A DNA stretch of 62,093 nt from Anoxybacteroides voinovskiense (GTDB lineage: Bacteria > Bacillota > Bacilli > Bacillales > Anoxybacillaceae): contig NZ_JACIDE010000019.1 of NCBI RefSeq assembly GCF_014196205.1, positions 1-62,093 of the forward strand, in the 5' to 3' direction. How positions within the stretch are numbered: the first letter of the stretch is position 1; each line of letters starts with the position of its first letter. Position numbers and translations under genes: made by a program. The notes beneath the pieces are model-generated. The model was not told the origin of the DNA, made no database searches, and worked only from the letters and a program-made list of their open reading frames with translations. Of the stretch, positions 46,055 through 54,985 are shown piece by piece.

Positions 46055-47371
46055 TTATCTATCCATCAACTGGCACATCATCATCGCTTTCCCGACAACT
46101 GCCCCGTCATGGTATACTTCCACATCGACTTTCCCGAACTTCCGGCCGATTTCTAATAACCGCGCTTTAATATCAATAGTACTGTCAATTTGCACTGGTT
46201 TAATAAAATAAATCGTGATGCTTTCCATTACTAAATCGCCGCGCTTATACAAACGAAGTGCTCGCGTTGCCGCTTCTGTTACAATCGTCGTGAAAACGCC
46301 ATACGACAACGTTCCTAAATAGTTCGTCATTTGCGGCGTAATTGTGCAACGAAAAACGTTTTCCGTTTTCGAGTGTGGGTCGAGTTCTTGAAATTGGCTC
46401 GTAATAATATCGTCGATCGTTTCGCCGACTTGCGGTTGCCGCTGAATCATTTGCAGCGCCTTCAGCACGTCTTGGCGGCTAATGATTCCTTGCAGCCGGT
46501 TATGGTCGTCGACGACCGGCAACAGTTCAATTCCTTCCCAAACCATCATGTGCGATGCGGAGGCTACCGATGTTTTTCCGTTGACAGTAATCGGATGTTT
46601 CGTCATCACTTTTTCAATCGGAAGTTGTCGGTCGCAATCTAGCACATCTTTTGATGTCACCATTCCTTGCACTTTGAATTGATGGTCAACGACAGGAAAG
46701 CGGCTATGCTTTGTTTCCCGATTCAGCTGGTACCACTTTTCGACAACATCGGTCGTTTGTAAATACACCGTTTTTTCGAGCGGAATCAAAATGTCTTCGA
46801 CAAGCACAATTTCTTTTTTAATCAATTGGTCGTAAATCGCCCGGTTAATCATCGTGGCGACAGTAAACGTATCGTAGCTTGTCGAAATGATTGGTAGTTG
46901 CAATTCATCGGCTAATTTTTTGACATGATCTGCCGTATCGAAACCGCCAGTAATTAAAACAGCTGCGCCAGCTTCTAACGCAAGTTGATGCGCTTTCGTT
47001 CGGTTGCCGACAATGAGTAAATCCCCTGCACCTGTATAGCGCATCATCGCTTCAAGCTGCATCGCGCCGATAACAAAGCGGTTTAACGTTTTATAAAGCC
47101 CTTCCCGCCCGCCTAATACTTGACCGTCAACGATATTAACGACTTCAGCGTACGTTAGCTTCTCAATATTTTCTTTCTTTTTCCGTTCAATACGAATCGT
47201 ACCGACGCGCTCAATTGTACTGACATACCCTTTGTTTTCTGCATCTTTAATCGCGCGGTATGCCGTTCCTTCGCTCACGCCCATCTCTTTTGCGATTTGT
47301 CGAACGGAAATTTTTTCGCCGACTGGCAGGCTATCAATATATTGCAAAATTTGTTCGTGTTTTGTCGCCAA
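46055..47371 (-). CDS. ytoI: HTH-DRTGG-CBS-thioesterase-fold regulatory protein (YtoI)
   Basis: The 438 residues combine four parts: an N-terminal winged helix (ISVRQIAKEMGVSEGTAYRAIKDAENKGYV, about 20-55), a DRTGG domain (about 75-185, LLIVGNRTKAHQLALEAGAAVLITGG), a CBS pair (about 195-310) and a C-terminal hot-dog domain (about 330-430). This is the YtoI architecture. CBS domains usually bind adenosyl nucleotides, so it may be a ligand-responsive regulator; its targets are unknown. The start is TTG 47371 behind AAAGGGTG. Confidence 0.9.
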   Translation of the reverse strand: MATKHEQILQYIDSLPVGEKISVRQIAKEMGVSEGTAYRAIKDAENKGYVSTIERVGTIRIERKKKENIEKLTYAEVVNIVDGQVLGGREGLYKTLNRFVIGAMQLEAMMRYTGAGDLLIVGNRTKAHQLALEAGAAVLITGGFDTADHVKKLADELQLPIISTSYDTFTVATMINRAIYDQLIKKEIVLVEDILIPLEKTVYLQTTDVVEKWYQLNRETKHSRFPVVDHQFKVQGMVTSKDVLDCDRQLPIEKVMTKHPITVNGKTSVASASHMMVWEGIELLPVVDDHNRLQGIISRQDVLKALQMIQRQPQVGETIDDIITSQFQELDPHSKTENVFRCTITPQMTNYLGTLSYGVFTTIVTEAATRALRLYKRGDLVMESITIYFIKPVQIDSTIDIKARLLEIGRKFGKVDVEVYHDGAVVGKAMMMCQLMDR

Positions 47372-47454
47372 ATGTCTTCACCCTTTGTCCAATGTCTACT
47401 TCCTATTATACGAGTGAACGAATGACGATTCAATGTGCCCCATCTGCTTGCGGC

Positions 47455-47487
47455 AAGAAAAAAGAGCCTCGAGGGCTCTTTTATAGT
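47455..47487 (-). terminator. ytkL terminator
   Basis: On the minus strand AAAAGAGCCC and GGGCTCTTTT form a stem followed by TTCTTGCC at the ytkL stop. Confidence 0.75.
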
Positions 47488-48161
47488 TCGATGCTTTCGC
47501 CTGGACGTAATACTTTTCCAACGCCTGTTTTTAGCATCGACACAAACTGCTCTGGGTCTTGCTGAATGACTGGGAACGTATTGTAGTGAATCGGTACGAC
47601 CGTTTTTGCCCGCAGCCATTCTGCCGCAAGCGCCGCATCTTCTGGTCCCATTGTAAAATTGTCGCCAATTGGTAAAAAGGCAACATCAATTTCATTTCGC
47701 TCCCCGATTAGCTTCATATCGGAAAATAACGCCGTATCCCCCGCATGATAAATCGTTTTTCCTTCCGCAGTAAACAATATCCCGCACGGCATGCCTGTAT
47801 AAATGATTTGTTTATTTTCATCAATGTAGCTAGAGCCGTGGAACGCTTGCGTTAATTTCACTTTTCCGAAACCAAATTGGTGCGCCCCGCCAATATGCAT
47901 CGGGTGCACGTTCACCCCTTGCCAATTTAAATACGTCGCTAGCTCAAACGGTGCAATGACGAGGGCGTTGTTGCGCAGTGTAAGCGGAACGGTATCACCG
48001 ACATGGTCGCCGTGCCCGTGCGTCAATAAAATGACATCGACGTTTACTTTTTCTGCAGTTAAGTCGGTTAGTTCATTTCCGGTAATGAACGGATCGATAA
48101 AAATCGTCGTGCCGTTCGTTTCAATTTCCACAAAGGAATGTCCATGATACGTTAGTTTCAT
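47481..48161 (-). CDS. ytkL: Metallo-beta-lactamase-fold hydrolase (UPF0173, YtkL)
   Basis: The 226-residue MBL-fold protein has the metal motif [12 protein letters not shown], an [10 protein letters not shown] segment, [13 protein letters not shown] and a terminal [11 protein letters not shown]. The start is ATG 48161 behind AAAGGAGAAG. It is a cytosolic hydrolase of unknown substrate. It is divergent from the M24 peptidase gene. Confidence 0.92.
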   Translation of the reverse strand: MKLTYHGHSFVEIETNGTTIFIDPFITGNELTDLTAEKVNVDVILLTHGHGDHVGDTVPLTLRNNALVIAPFELATYLNWQGVNVHPMHIGGAHQFGFGKVKLTQAFHGSSYIDENKQIIYTGMPCGILFTAEGKTIYHAGDTALFSDMKLIGERNEIDVAFLPIGDNFTMGPEDAALAAEWLRAKTVVPIHYNTFPVIQQDPEQFVSMLKTGVGKVLRPGESIEL

Positions 48162-48291
48162 CTTCTCTTCTCCTTTCGCATTTTTTCCTTCGTATGTATT
48201 TCGCATTTCTTTTTTAAATTCCTTTTTTGTTTACAATTTCTTTCGTTATTGGTACGCTCAAAAGTAGAAAAATAATAAAGAAGGGGATACG

Positions 48292-49386
48292 ATGAATCAA
48301 CGATTACATCATTTTTCTAAATGGCTACAAGAACAACATCTTTCTTTCGCCTTCATTACGTCAACACCGAACGTTTTTTATTTAAGCGGATTTTATAGCG
48401 ACCCGCATGAGCGGCTACTTGGCTTGCTTGTTTTTCCAAACGAAGAACCTGTGCTAGTTTGCCCACAAATGGAAACCGAACAAGCAAAGCGCTCTGGTTG
48501 GGCGTATTCGCTCATTGGCTATAGCGACACCGACCATCCGTGGGAGCTGATTGCCAACTATCTAAAAAAACTTGCGCTCCCAATCGAAAAAGTGGCAGTC
48601 GAAAAAAGCCATCTTTCGCTCGAACGGTTTGAGCAGTTCTCCACCTATTTTCCGGCTTGCACGGTAGTAAACGCCGAAGAAAAGTTGCGCGAGCTTCGCA
48701 TGATAAAAGAAGAAAACGAAATTGCTATTTTGCGTCAAGCAGCGGCGCTTGCCGATTTTGGCGTCGAGGTCGGCATACAGGCAATTGCCGAAGGAAAAAC
48801 GGAATTGGACATTATCGCAACGATTGAGTATGAATTGAAGAAAAAAGGCGTCCGCGAAATGTCGTTTGCAACAATGGTCTTAACTGGTGAAAAAACAGCA
48901 GCGCCGCACGGTGTTCCTGGCTTAACCACTATTCAACGGGGCGATTTTGTGTTGTTTGATTTAGGCGTCGTCCTCGATGGATATTGTTCAGATATTACAA
49001 GAACAGTCGTTTTCGGAACACCGACCGACGAACAGAAACGTATATATGAAACCGTCCTAAAAGCGCAACTTGCCGCCATCGCTGCTTCTAAACCAGGGAC
49101 AGCCGTCGGAACGGTCGACCAAGCCGCAAGACAAATGATTGAAGAAGCAGGATATGGGGAATATTTTACCCACCGTGTTGGCCACGGGTTAGGGATTGAA
49201 ATCCATGAATATCCATCCATGAACGCAACAAATCCGCTACCGCTCCAACGCGGAATGGTGTTTACGATTGAACCAGGCATTTACGTCCCGTCTATCGGCG
49301 GTGTGCGCATTGAAGACGATGTGCTAATTACCGAAACTGGTGTTGAAGTACTGACAAACTATCCGAAAGAGCTAATGATTGTATAA
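48292..49386 (+). CDS. M24-family Xaa-Pro dipeptidase-like peptidase
   Basis: The 364 residues have a creatinase-like N-terminal domain (1-130) and a pita-bread C-terminal domain. All dinuclear metal ligands are present: FDLGVVLDGYCSDITRT (two Asp), HRVGHGLGIEIHE (His), FTIEPGIYV (Glu) and GVRIEDDV (Glu). It should cleave X-Pro dipeptides or remove N-terminal residues before proline; the exact specificity is not readable. The start is ATG 48292 behind AAGGGG. Confidence 0.9.
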   Translation: MNQRLHHFSKWLQEQHLSFAFITSTPNVFYLSGFYSDPHERLLGLLVFPNEEPVLVCPQMETEQAKRSGWAYSLIGYSDTDHPWELIANYLKKLALPIEKVAVEKSHLSLERFEQFSTYFPACTVVNAEEKLRELRMIKEENEIAILRQAAALADFGVEVGIQAIAEGKTELDIIATIEYELKKKGVREMSFATMVLTGEKTAAPHGVPGLTTIQRGDFVLFDLGVVLDGYCSDITRTVVFGTPTDEQKRIYETVLKAQLAAIAASKPGTAVGTVDQAARQMIEEAGYGEYFTHRVGHGLGIEIHEYPSMNATNPLPLQRGMVFTIEPGIYVPSIGGVRIEDDVLITETGVEVLTNYPKELMIV

Positions 49387-49415
49387 ACAAGCGGCGAACG
49401 GCTGCTTGTTTTTTT
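49384..49415 (+). terminator. Terminator after the M24 peptidase gene
   Basis: AACAAGCGGC, GAACG, GCTGCTTGTT, then TTTTTTA. It lies between convergent genes. Confidence 0.8.
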
Positions 49416-50172
49416 ATCGGTAGCGGTGAATGACGTCTAACCCGCCAGTAATGTCAATGACTGAACCGGTAATCATGTCGGAGTTTTCATCACATAAAAA
49501 GGCAATGACCCGTGCAATATCTTCCCCTGTCCCCGAGCGACCAATTGGGGTCATCTCGTCCCGTTTTTTTCGTGATTCGGCAATCGTCGCTTCTTTCATC
49601 TCGCCTAAAATGTTGCCAGGGCAAATCATATTCGCCGTTATCCCGTATTCTGCTTCTTCCACCGCAATCGTTTTCGTTAATGAAACTAATCCAACTTTTG
49701 CCGCACTAAATGCTGCACGATGTAGCCAGCCTGGTGCGCTCGCTGCCCCTTGGAACCCGTATGTAATAATGCGACCGAACCGTTGTTCTCGCATAATCGG
49801 AATGGTTTTTTTAAATAGATGAAAGACTGCACTTAAATTCCCTTCAATCATTTCATACCATTCGTCTTCCGTATAGTCTGCCAGTTTTTTTCGTTCAAAA
49901 ATGTAAGGACCGGCATTATTAATTAAACAATCAATGCGACCGAATCGCTCAAATGCTTGGTCGACAAGCGCATGCAAATCTTCTTTTTTTGTCACATCCC
50001 CTTTAACAAATTGCAGCCGTTCGGATAGATGCGCATATTTTTCTTTCAGCGACTGCACCGCTAATTCGTCGCTTCGATAGTTAACGGTGACAGAATAGCC
50101 TTCCTCAAGCAATCGTTCTGTCACTTTTCGACCTAATCCTTTCGCACCCGCTGTAATGAGGGCGTGTCTCAC
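49414..50172 (-). CDS. SDR-family protein with atypical active site (YtkK-like)
   Basis: The 252-residue short-chain dehydrogenase-fold protein has a cofactor motif at the start (ALITAGAKGLGRKVTE, a TGxxxGxG variant), NNAGPYIF (NNAG) and the C-terminal GSVIDITGGLDVIHRYR. The active site departs from the family: the usual YxxxK reads FSAAK (RAAFSAAKVG), so the catalytic Tyr is Phe, and the Ser-containing strand reads RIITYGFQGAAS. Reductase activity is therefore doubtful. The start is GTG 50172 behind GGAGGAG. Position near ytkL suggests YtkK. Confidence 0.85.
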   Translation of the reverse strand: MRHALITAGAKGLGRKVTERLLEEGYSVTVNYRSDELAVQSLKEKYAHLSERLQFVKGDVTKKEDLHALVDQAFERFGRIDCLINNAGPYIFERKKLADYTEDEWYEMIEGNLSAVFHLFKKTIPIMREQRFGRIITYGFQGAASAPGWLHRAAFSAAKVGLVSLTKTIAVEEAEYGITANMICPGNILGEMKEATIAESRKKRDEMTPIGRSGTGEDIARVIAFLCDENSDMITGSVIDITGGLDVIHRYR

Positions 50173-50255
50173 TAAAACTCCTCCCCATGAACAATCTCTC
50201 TCTTTACTTTACTACAAATGTAGCCAAAAAGGCACGCACAGCGCACGAATGATAA

Positions 50256-50290
50256 AACCATCACGGTAGAATACTACCGTGATGGCTTAT
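50256..50290 (-). terminator. Terminator after the 48-residue gene
   Basis: CCATCACGGTAG and CTACCGTGATGG (minus strand) form a 12-bp perfect stem, then TTTTATC. Confidence 0.85.
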
Positions 50291-50437
50291 TTATTCCCCC
50301 GCTTCTCGGCGCGGATGGTAATATCCTTCCTCTTGCTCAATGACGCCGCTTTGATAGGCGTCCATAATTTGCTCACTAATTGCTTGTACCGCCTCTTCAT
50401 CATATAGAGACTGTCTGACATCGCGTTCTTTTTTCAT
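50291..50437 (-). CDS. Small hypothetical protein (48 aa)
   Basis: The reading frame runs from ATG 50437, behind AAGAGGTGGGAAGG, to TAA 50291, followed at once by a strong terminator. The acidic, soluble protein begins MKKERDVRQSLYDEEAVQAI and contains EQIMDAYQSGVIEQ. That EQ..DAY..G.I pattern recalls small YozQ-like (DUF4025) proteins of bacilli, but the match is weak. No membrane segment, signal or cysteine. The well-formed ribosome site and terminator are the main reasons for calling it. Its function is unknown. Confidence 0.72.
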   Translation of the reverse strand: MKKERDVRQSLYDEEAVQAISEQIMDAYQSGVIEQEEGYYHPRREAGE

Positions 50438-50499
50438 CCTTCCCACCTCTTTTCATAAAAATGTAATGATACCAATAGTTTTCCTTGTCCTTTGTATGC

Positions 50500-50505
50500 T
50501 ATACT
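50500..50505 (+). promoter_or_regulatory. Extended -10 element of the universal stress protein gene
   Basis: TATGCTATACT contains TGC directly before TATACT, 44 bases ahead of the start codon. No strong -35 is present. Confidence 0.5.
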
Positions 50506-50548
50506 TACATTAAAGTTAGCATTTCTATCCAAAAGGGGAGTGGAGAAA

Positions 50549-51004
50549 ATGGCAGTGACGTACAAAACGATTGTTGTAGCTGTCGATGGTTCGAAAGAGG
50601 CAGAATGGGCGTTTAAAAAAGCGATTGAAATCGCAAAGCGAAATGACGCTGCACTTGTACTCACCCACATCATTGACGTACGCGCACTCGCAGCTGTAGA
50701 AATGCATGATCGTGCGGTTGTGGAACGTTCAGAGCAGTATGCAAAAGAATTGCTAGAAAACTATCAAAAACAAGCAGCGGAAGCAGGGGTAAAAGAAGTT
50801 AGCGTAGAAATCGAATTTGGTTCACCGAAAGTGAAAATTGCCAAAGACATTGCTCCGAAACATCATGCGGATTTAATTGTTTGCGGCGCTACTGGATTAA
50901 ACGCTGTAGAACGCCTGTTAATTGGAAGCGTTTCTGAACATATTACCCGCTATGCAAAATGCGACGTCTTAGTCGTGCGGACAGAAAAAGAATTAGAAAT
51001 TTAA
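50549..51004 (+). CDS. Universal stress protein (UspA family)
   Basis: The 151-residue single Usp domain starts with IVVAVDGSKEAEWAFKKA and carries the ATP-binding signature GATGLNAVERLLIGSVSEHI (G-2x-G-9x-G-S). It therefore belongs to the nucleotide-binding type. Members help survival under stress or starvation. ATG 50549 follows AGGGGAGTGGAG. It is monocistronic; its 3' end faces argH across a strong hairpin. Confidence 0.93.
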   Translation: MAVTYKTIVVAVDGSKEAEWAFKKAIEIAKRNDAALVLTHIIDVRALAAVEMHDRAVVERSEQYAKELLENYQKQAAEAGVKEVSVEIEFGSPKVKIAKDIAPKHHADLIVCGATGLNAVERLLIGSVSEHITRYAKCDVLVVRTEKELEI

Positions 51005-51047
51005 AAAATGCGAAGGCAACTGATTAGCTCTCAAAGCCAAATAAAAT

Positions 51048-51082
51048 AATAAAACACTCCGTAACACGTTTACGGAGTGTTC
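51048..51082 (-). terminator. argGH terminator
   Basis: On the minus strand AACACTCCGTAAA and TTACGGAGTGTT form a stem followed by TTATTATTTT. It may also stop transcripts from the universal stress gene. Confidence 0.85.
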
Positions 51083-52449
51083 ATTGTTTTCTTCGCTTTT
51101 TCAATTGCTTTTCGCACTTCGGCAAATCCAGTTCCCCCTGCGCTATTGCGGCGGTTTACAGCAGTGTATGGGTCGAGCGCTTCATAAATGTCTTCCTCAA
51201 ACAGATTCGACGCTTCCTTATATTCCGAAAGCGGCAAGTCTGCTAAAAAAATCCCTTTTTCAATACATGTCAACACGAGCTTCCCAACAATTTCATGTGC
51301 TTCACGAAACGGAACGCCTTTTTTCGCTAAGTAGTCCGCTAATTCTGTTGCATTCGAGAAATCTTGTTTGACTGCTTTGTTCATCGCTTCCGTACGAACT
51401 TCCATCGTCGCAATCATGCCAGCAAAAATTTTTAACGAACCAGTTACCGTTTTTACGGTATCAAACATGCCTTCTTTATCTTCTTGCATATCTTTGTTAT
51501 ACGCCAATGGCGTTCCTTTCATGACCGTTAACAAGCCAACTAAGTTTCCGTACACCCGTCCTGTTTTTCCACGAATAAGTTCGGCCATGTCCGGGTTTTT
51601 CTTTTGTGGCATAATGCTGCTTCCTGTGGCAAACGCATCATCGATTTCGATAAATTGAAATTCTTGGCTCGACCAAATAATTAACTCCTCACAAAACCGC
51701 GACAAATGCATCATTAAAAGCGAACTGTTGCTTAAAAATTCAATGATAAAATCGCGGTCGCTAACCGCATCGATACTGTTTTCATAAATGCCATCAAATC
51801 CAAGCAAATCCGCGGTGTATTGCCGATCAATCGGAAACGTCGTACCAGCAAGCGCCCCAGCGCCAAGCGGTGACTTATTAATGCGCTTGAGCGATTCCGT
51901 AAACCGCTCACGGTCACGTTCAAACATCCAAAAATACGCAAGCAAATGATGAGCAAATGACACCGGCTGCGCCCGCTGCAAATGCGTATAGCCTGGAATA
52001 AGCGTTTCGACATGCGCTTCTGCTTTTTGGACTAGTACGTGCTGCAATTCGCGAATTAATTCAATAATTTCTTGGACGCGCTTGCGTAAGTAAAGGTGCA
52101 TATCGGTCGCTACTTGGTCGTTGCGGCTTCGTCCGGTATGCAATTTTCCACCAACTGAACCGATTTCATCGATTAACATTTTTTCAATGTTTAAATGAAT
52201 ATCTTCATAAGCAACGGAAAATTCGAGTTTCCCTTGCTTTGCTTTTTCTAAAAGCGACAGCAAGCCAGCTCTAATTTTTTCCGCATCTTCACTCGGCAAA
52301 ATGCCGCATTTTCCGAGCATCGTCGCATGAGCGATGCTTCCTTCGATATCTTCTTCGACTAATTCTTGGTCGAATGGGATCGATGCGCCAAACTCATCGA
52401 CCCATTCTTCCGCTGTTTTCGTAAACCGTCCGCCCCAAAGCTTTTTCAC
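51070..52449 (-). CDS. argH: Argininosuccinate lyase
   Basis: The 459-residue fumarase/aspartase-superfamily lyase has [33 protein letters not shown] and the signature loop [12 protein letters not shown] with the catalytic Ser. It splits argininosuccinate into arginine and fumarate. The start is GTG 52449, overlapping the argG stop as GTGA, so translation is coupled. Confidence 0.97.
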   Translation of the reverse strand: MKKLWGGRFTKTAEEWVDEFGASIPFDQELVEEDIEGSIAHATMLGKCGILPSEDAEKIRAGLLSLLEKAKQGKLEFSVAYEDIHLNIEKMLIDEIGSVGGKLHTGRSRNDQVATDMHLYLRKRVQEIIELIRELQHVLVQKAEAHVETLIPGYTHLQRAQPVSFAHHLLAYFWMFERDRERFTESLKRINKSPLGAGALAGTTFPIDRQYTADLLGFDGIYENSIDAVSDRDFIIEFLSNSSLLMMHLSRFCEELIIWSSQEFQFIEIDDAFATGSSIMPQKKNPDMAELIRGKTGRVYGNLVGLLTVMKGTPLAYNKDMQEDKEGMFDTVKTVTGSLKIFAGMIATMEVRTEAMNKAVKQDFSNATELADYLAKKGVPFREAHEIVGKLVLTCIEKGIFLADLPLSEYKEASNLFEEDIYEALDPYTAVNRRNSAGGTGFAEVRKAIEKAKKTMNTP

Positions 52450-53654
52450 ACGGTCACCTTCTTTTGATTGTTCACGATGCTATATACTTTCGTCGGCAAG
52501 CCGAATAAGGAAATAAAGCCAACGGCTGCTTGATGATCGAATTCGTCTTCTGCTGTGTATGTGGCAAGCTTTTCGTCGTATAAGGAAAACGGCGATTTCC
52601 GTCCTTCGATAATCGCATGGCCTTTAAACAACTTCACCCGCACAACGCCAGTAACATTTTTTTGTGTTTCTTTTAAGAACGCAAGAAGCGCATCTTTTAA
52701 TGGGGAAAACCATAGCCCATTATAAATGACTTCCGCTAATTTTTGTTCGATAAGCGGCTTAAAGTGCGCGACTTCTTTCACAAGTGTTAAATCTTCTAGT
52801 TCTTTATGCGCTTTAATGAGCGTAATCGCTCCAGGGCATTCGTACACTTCGCGCGATTTAATGCCGACAAGGCGGTTTTCGACATGGTCGATACGCCCGA
52901 CGCCATGTTTGCCCGCAAGTGCGTTCAATTCTAAAATAAGCGACGCAAGCGAATATTCTTTGCCGTTTAACGTTTTTGGCACGCCTTGTTCAAAGCCAAT
53001 TTCAATCATGTCGGGCACGTCTGGTGTTTTTTCAAGCGCTGCTGTTAATTCATACGCTTCTTCTGGCGGTGCGGCCCATGGATCTTCTAAAATCCCACAT
53101 TCATTGCTGCGTCCCCATAAGTTTTGGTCAATCGAAAACGGGCTATCTAAGTCGATTGGAATCGGAATGTTATGTTTTTTTGCATATTCAATTTCTTCTT
53201 CCCGCGACCAGCTCCATTCACGTACTGGCGCTACGACTTCTAAGTTCGGGTTTAATGCTTTAATCGATACTTCAAACCGCACTTGGTCGTTTCCTTTCCC
53301 TGTGCAGCCATGCGCCACTGCTACTGCCCCTTCTAGCTCGGCAATTTCTACTAGCTTTTTCGCAATTAAAGGACGTGAAAGCGCCGATACGAGCGGATAT
53401 TTTCCTTCGTAAAGGGTGTGTGCTTGCAATGCGACAAGCGCATATTCGTTCGCAAACTCTTCTTTCGCATCGATAACGTACGATTTAACGGCGCCGACAG
53501 TGAGCGCTTTTTCTTTGACAAAATCAAGATCTTTTCCTTCGCCGACATCTAAACAGCATGCAACGACGTCATACCCTCGTTCTTGTAACCACTTAATCGC
53601 AACAGATGTATCTAAACCGCCCGAGTAGGCTAACACAATTTTCGGATTTGCCAT
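52446..53654 (-). CDS. argG: Argininosuccinate synthase
   Basis: The 402-residue ATP-pyrophosphatase-type enzyme has [16 protein letters not shown] (PP loop), [14 protein letters not shown] and [27 protein letters not shown]. It joins citrulline and aspartate. The start is ATG 53654. It is the first gene of argGH, and its promoter has an ARG box between the -35 and -10 elements. Confidence 0.97.
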   Translation of the reverse strand: MANPKIVLAYSGGLDTSVAIKWLQERGYDVVACCLDVGEGKDLDFVKEKALTVGAVKSYVIDAKEEFANEYALVALQAHTLYEGKYPLVSALSRPLIAKKLVEIAELEGAVAVAHGCTGKGNDQVRFEVSIKALNPNLEVVAPVREWSWSREEEIEYAKKHNIPIPIDLDSPFSIDQNLWGRSNECGILEDPWAAPPEEAYELTAALEKTPDVPDMIEIGFEQGVPKTLNGKEYSLASLILELNALAGKHGVGRIDHVENRLVGIKSREVYECPGAITLIKAHKELEDLTLVKEVAHFKPLIEQKLAEVIYNGLWFSPLKDALLAFLKETQKNVTGVVRVKLFKGHAIIEGRKSPFSLYDEKLATYTAEDEFDHQAAVGFISLFGLPTKVYSIVNNQKKVTV

Positions 53655-53689
53655 ATGTTTTCCCCTTCCTTTTCACATAAATATACTTA

Positions 53690-53717
53690 AATATAAATAA
53701 TTATTCATTTATTACAA
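53690..53717 (-). promoter_or_regulatory. argG promoter with embedded ARG box
   Basis: TTGTAA (53717-53712), 16-base spacer and TATATT (53695-53690). The spacer contains TGAATAATTATTTA (53707-53694), a near-palindrome fitting the ArgR/AhrC half-site pattern TGAAT...ATTCA with one mismatch. Repression by arginine through promoter occlusion is the expected outcome. Confidence 0.7.
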
Positions 53718-53791
53718 TATCACTTTATCAGCTTTTACTGTCTTTTTCAATAGTTATTCATCAAAAAGTATAAAAATACTGTTCGAATTCG

Positions 53792-53820
53792 TTGGTCTTT
53801 TTCACATTTTTTTGTACAAT
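53792..53820 (+). promoter_or_regulatory. Promoter of the 101-residue gene
   Basis: TTGGTC (53792-53797), 17 bases, TACAAT (53815-53820), 27 bases ahead of the start codon. Confidence 0.6.
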
Positions 53821-53847
53821 AAACAGTAAGAAAGTGAGGGGGAAATC

Positions 53848-54153
53848 GTGTTTGCATATGATGAACGACTCGGCATTCGACTGCCAGTGCTTGAAAAAGC
53901 GTGGGAAGAGTATAGCGAGAAAGAACAGCATGCTATTTTGTTAGAGTGGGAAAACATTCGTGGGGTGATTCCTGACCGAATCGCGGAACTCGAACAAACG
54001 ATCAATCAAAAACAAGCAGAATTGAGCGACGAAAGCGACTTTGCTCGCTCGTGCCGACTCAATTCCGAAATCGCAGAATTAGCTTCGGTCATTAACGATT
54101 TATGGATTTGGTATCGGTTGAATCAAACGGTCTCTGCCAAATTGCATCAATAA
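53848..54153 (+). CDS. Hypothetical protein, charged and helical
   Basis: I do not recognise this 101-residue protein. It is rich in Glu, Gln and Arg and looks entirely helical, with a central coiled-coil-like part (RIAELEQTINQKQAELSDESDF, about residues 45-66) and a C-terminal hydrophobic turn (VINDLWIWYRL). No signal or membrane segment. The GTG start follows a GAGGGGG site. It is divergent from argG and closed by a hairpin. It could be a small regulatory or spore-associated protein, but there is no direct evidence. Confidence 0.7.
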   Translation: MFAYDERLGIRLPVLEKAWEEYSEKEQHAILLEWENIRGVIPDRIAELEQTINQKQAELSDESDFARSCRLNSEIAELASVINDLWIWYRLNQTVSAKLHQ

Positions 54154-54176
54154 AGGCGGCTTAAGCCGCCTATTAT
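54152..54176 (+). terminator. Terminator of the 101-residue gene
   Basis: AGGCGGC, TTAA, GCCGCCT followed by ATTATAA; the T-run is weak. Confidence 0.6.
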
Positions 54177-54202
54177 AAAAAGGTAAGAAAGTATAAATTT
54201 TG

Positions 54203-54396
54203 GGCTCCCGCGGTTAGGATGGGAGCTGTCTAGCTCCAAGCGCCATCGGCTCGAGTCGCTCCGTCCCTTCTTTCTGCGGCGACACACTGAGTTTGCTTCT
54301 TTGAAATATCCCGCGCAAGCCAAAGCTTTGCTTTGGCTGAGCCTCCTCGGTGGGGCTTGTGCGATCTTCGCCGATAGGCGGGCGCTTTGCGCTTTT
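54203..54396. repeat. Large structured intergenic repeat of a Bacillaceae type
   Basis: An opening hairpin is formed by GCTCCC and GGGAGC (54204-54226). The sequence CTAGCTCCAAGCGCC follows, and the far end reads GGCGGGCGCTTTGCGCTTTTC. AAGCGCC and ATCGGC (54238-54250) pair with GCCGAT and GGCGCTT (54370-54387) across the element, with an inner hairpin AGCCAAAGC/GCTTTGGCT (54318-54338). Intergenic repeats that begin CTAGCTCCA(A)GCGCC and end GGCGCTTGCGCTTTTC are, from memory, common in Bacillaceae genomes. It fills the space between two genes and abuts the moaB stop. Confidence 0.65.
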
Positions 54397-54397
54397 C

Positions 54398-54907
54398 TTA
54401 ATCTTTGCGAATTTCGCGAATGACGTGGCGCAGCTCTGGCAAAATGAGTTTTGTCATCGCCAACCGTACCGCCCCCGTCGAACCCGGCGTCGAAAAGATT
54501 GCCGTATTATTCGCGACGCCAGCGATCGCGCGTGACAGCATCGCCGCGGAGCCGATATCTTCCGTATAGCTAATCATGCGAAATAGCTCGCCAAACCCAA
54601 CAATTTCTTTTTCGATGATTTCTTTAACCGTTTCAATCGTCACGTCCCGTTTGGCAATTCCAGTGCCGCCATTTGTCAGCACTACATCGATTTCTGCATG
54701 TTCACAGCCATGGAGAACCGCAGCGTGAATCGCTTCTTTTTCATCTTTCACGATTTCGTAATCCACGATTTCGTGCCCCGCCTCTTTCAAAAGCTGCATC
54801 ATTAATTGACCACTTTTATCTGTTTCTTCCGTTCTTGTATCGCTTACGGTTACCACTTTACAGCGAATGACGCGCGGTGCTTCTTTTTTATGTTCGTTTA
54901 CGCTCAT
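54398..54907 (-). CDS. moaB: Molybdenum cofactor biosynthesis protein MoaB/Mog type
   Basis: The 169-residue MoaB/Mog-like protein has VVTVSDTRTEETDKSGQ, VLTNGGTGIAKRDVTIE (nucleotide/pterin site) and IFSTPGSTGAVRLAMTK. It adenylylates molybdopterin ahead of metal insertion in characterised relatives. ATG 54907 is used, 6 bases from AAAGGTAG. It is 79 bases downstream of ackA and may share its transcript. No other moa genes are in the window. Confidence 0.93.
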   Translation of the reverse strand: MSVNEHKKEAPRVIRCKVVTVSDTRTEETDKSGQLMMQLLKEAGHEIVDYEIVKDEKEAIHAAVLHGCEHAEIDVVLTNGGTGIAKRDVTIETVKEIIEKEIVGFGELFRMISYTEDIGSAAMLSRAIAGVANNTAIFSTPGSTGAVRLAMTKLILPELRHVIREIRKD

Positions 54908-54985
54908 TAGCATCTACCTTTCGTCATTTGTTCATTTCTATTATACAAAAAGCTAGACATAACGCGATGTCTAGCTTTCCTTATC

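Noticed and set aside
52726-53412. 228-codon plus-strand frame opposite argG
   Set aside because: It lies entirely antisense to argG, lacks a start context and matches no family; it is a mirror of codon bias.
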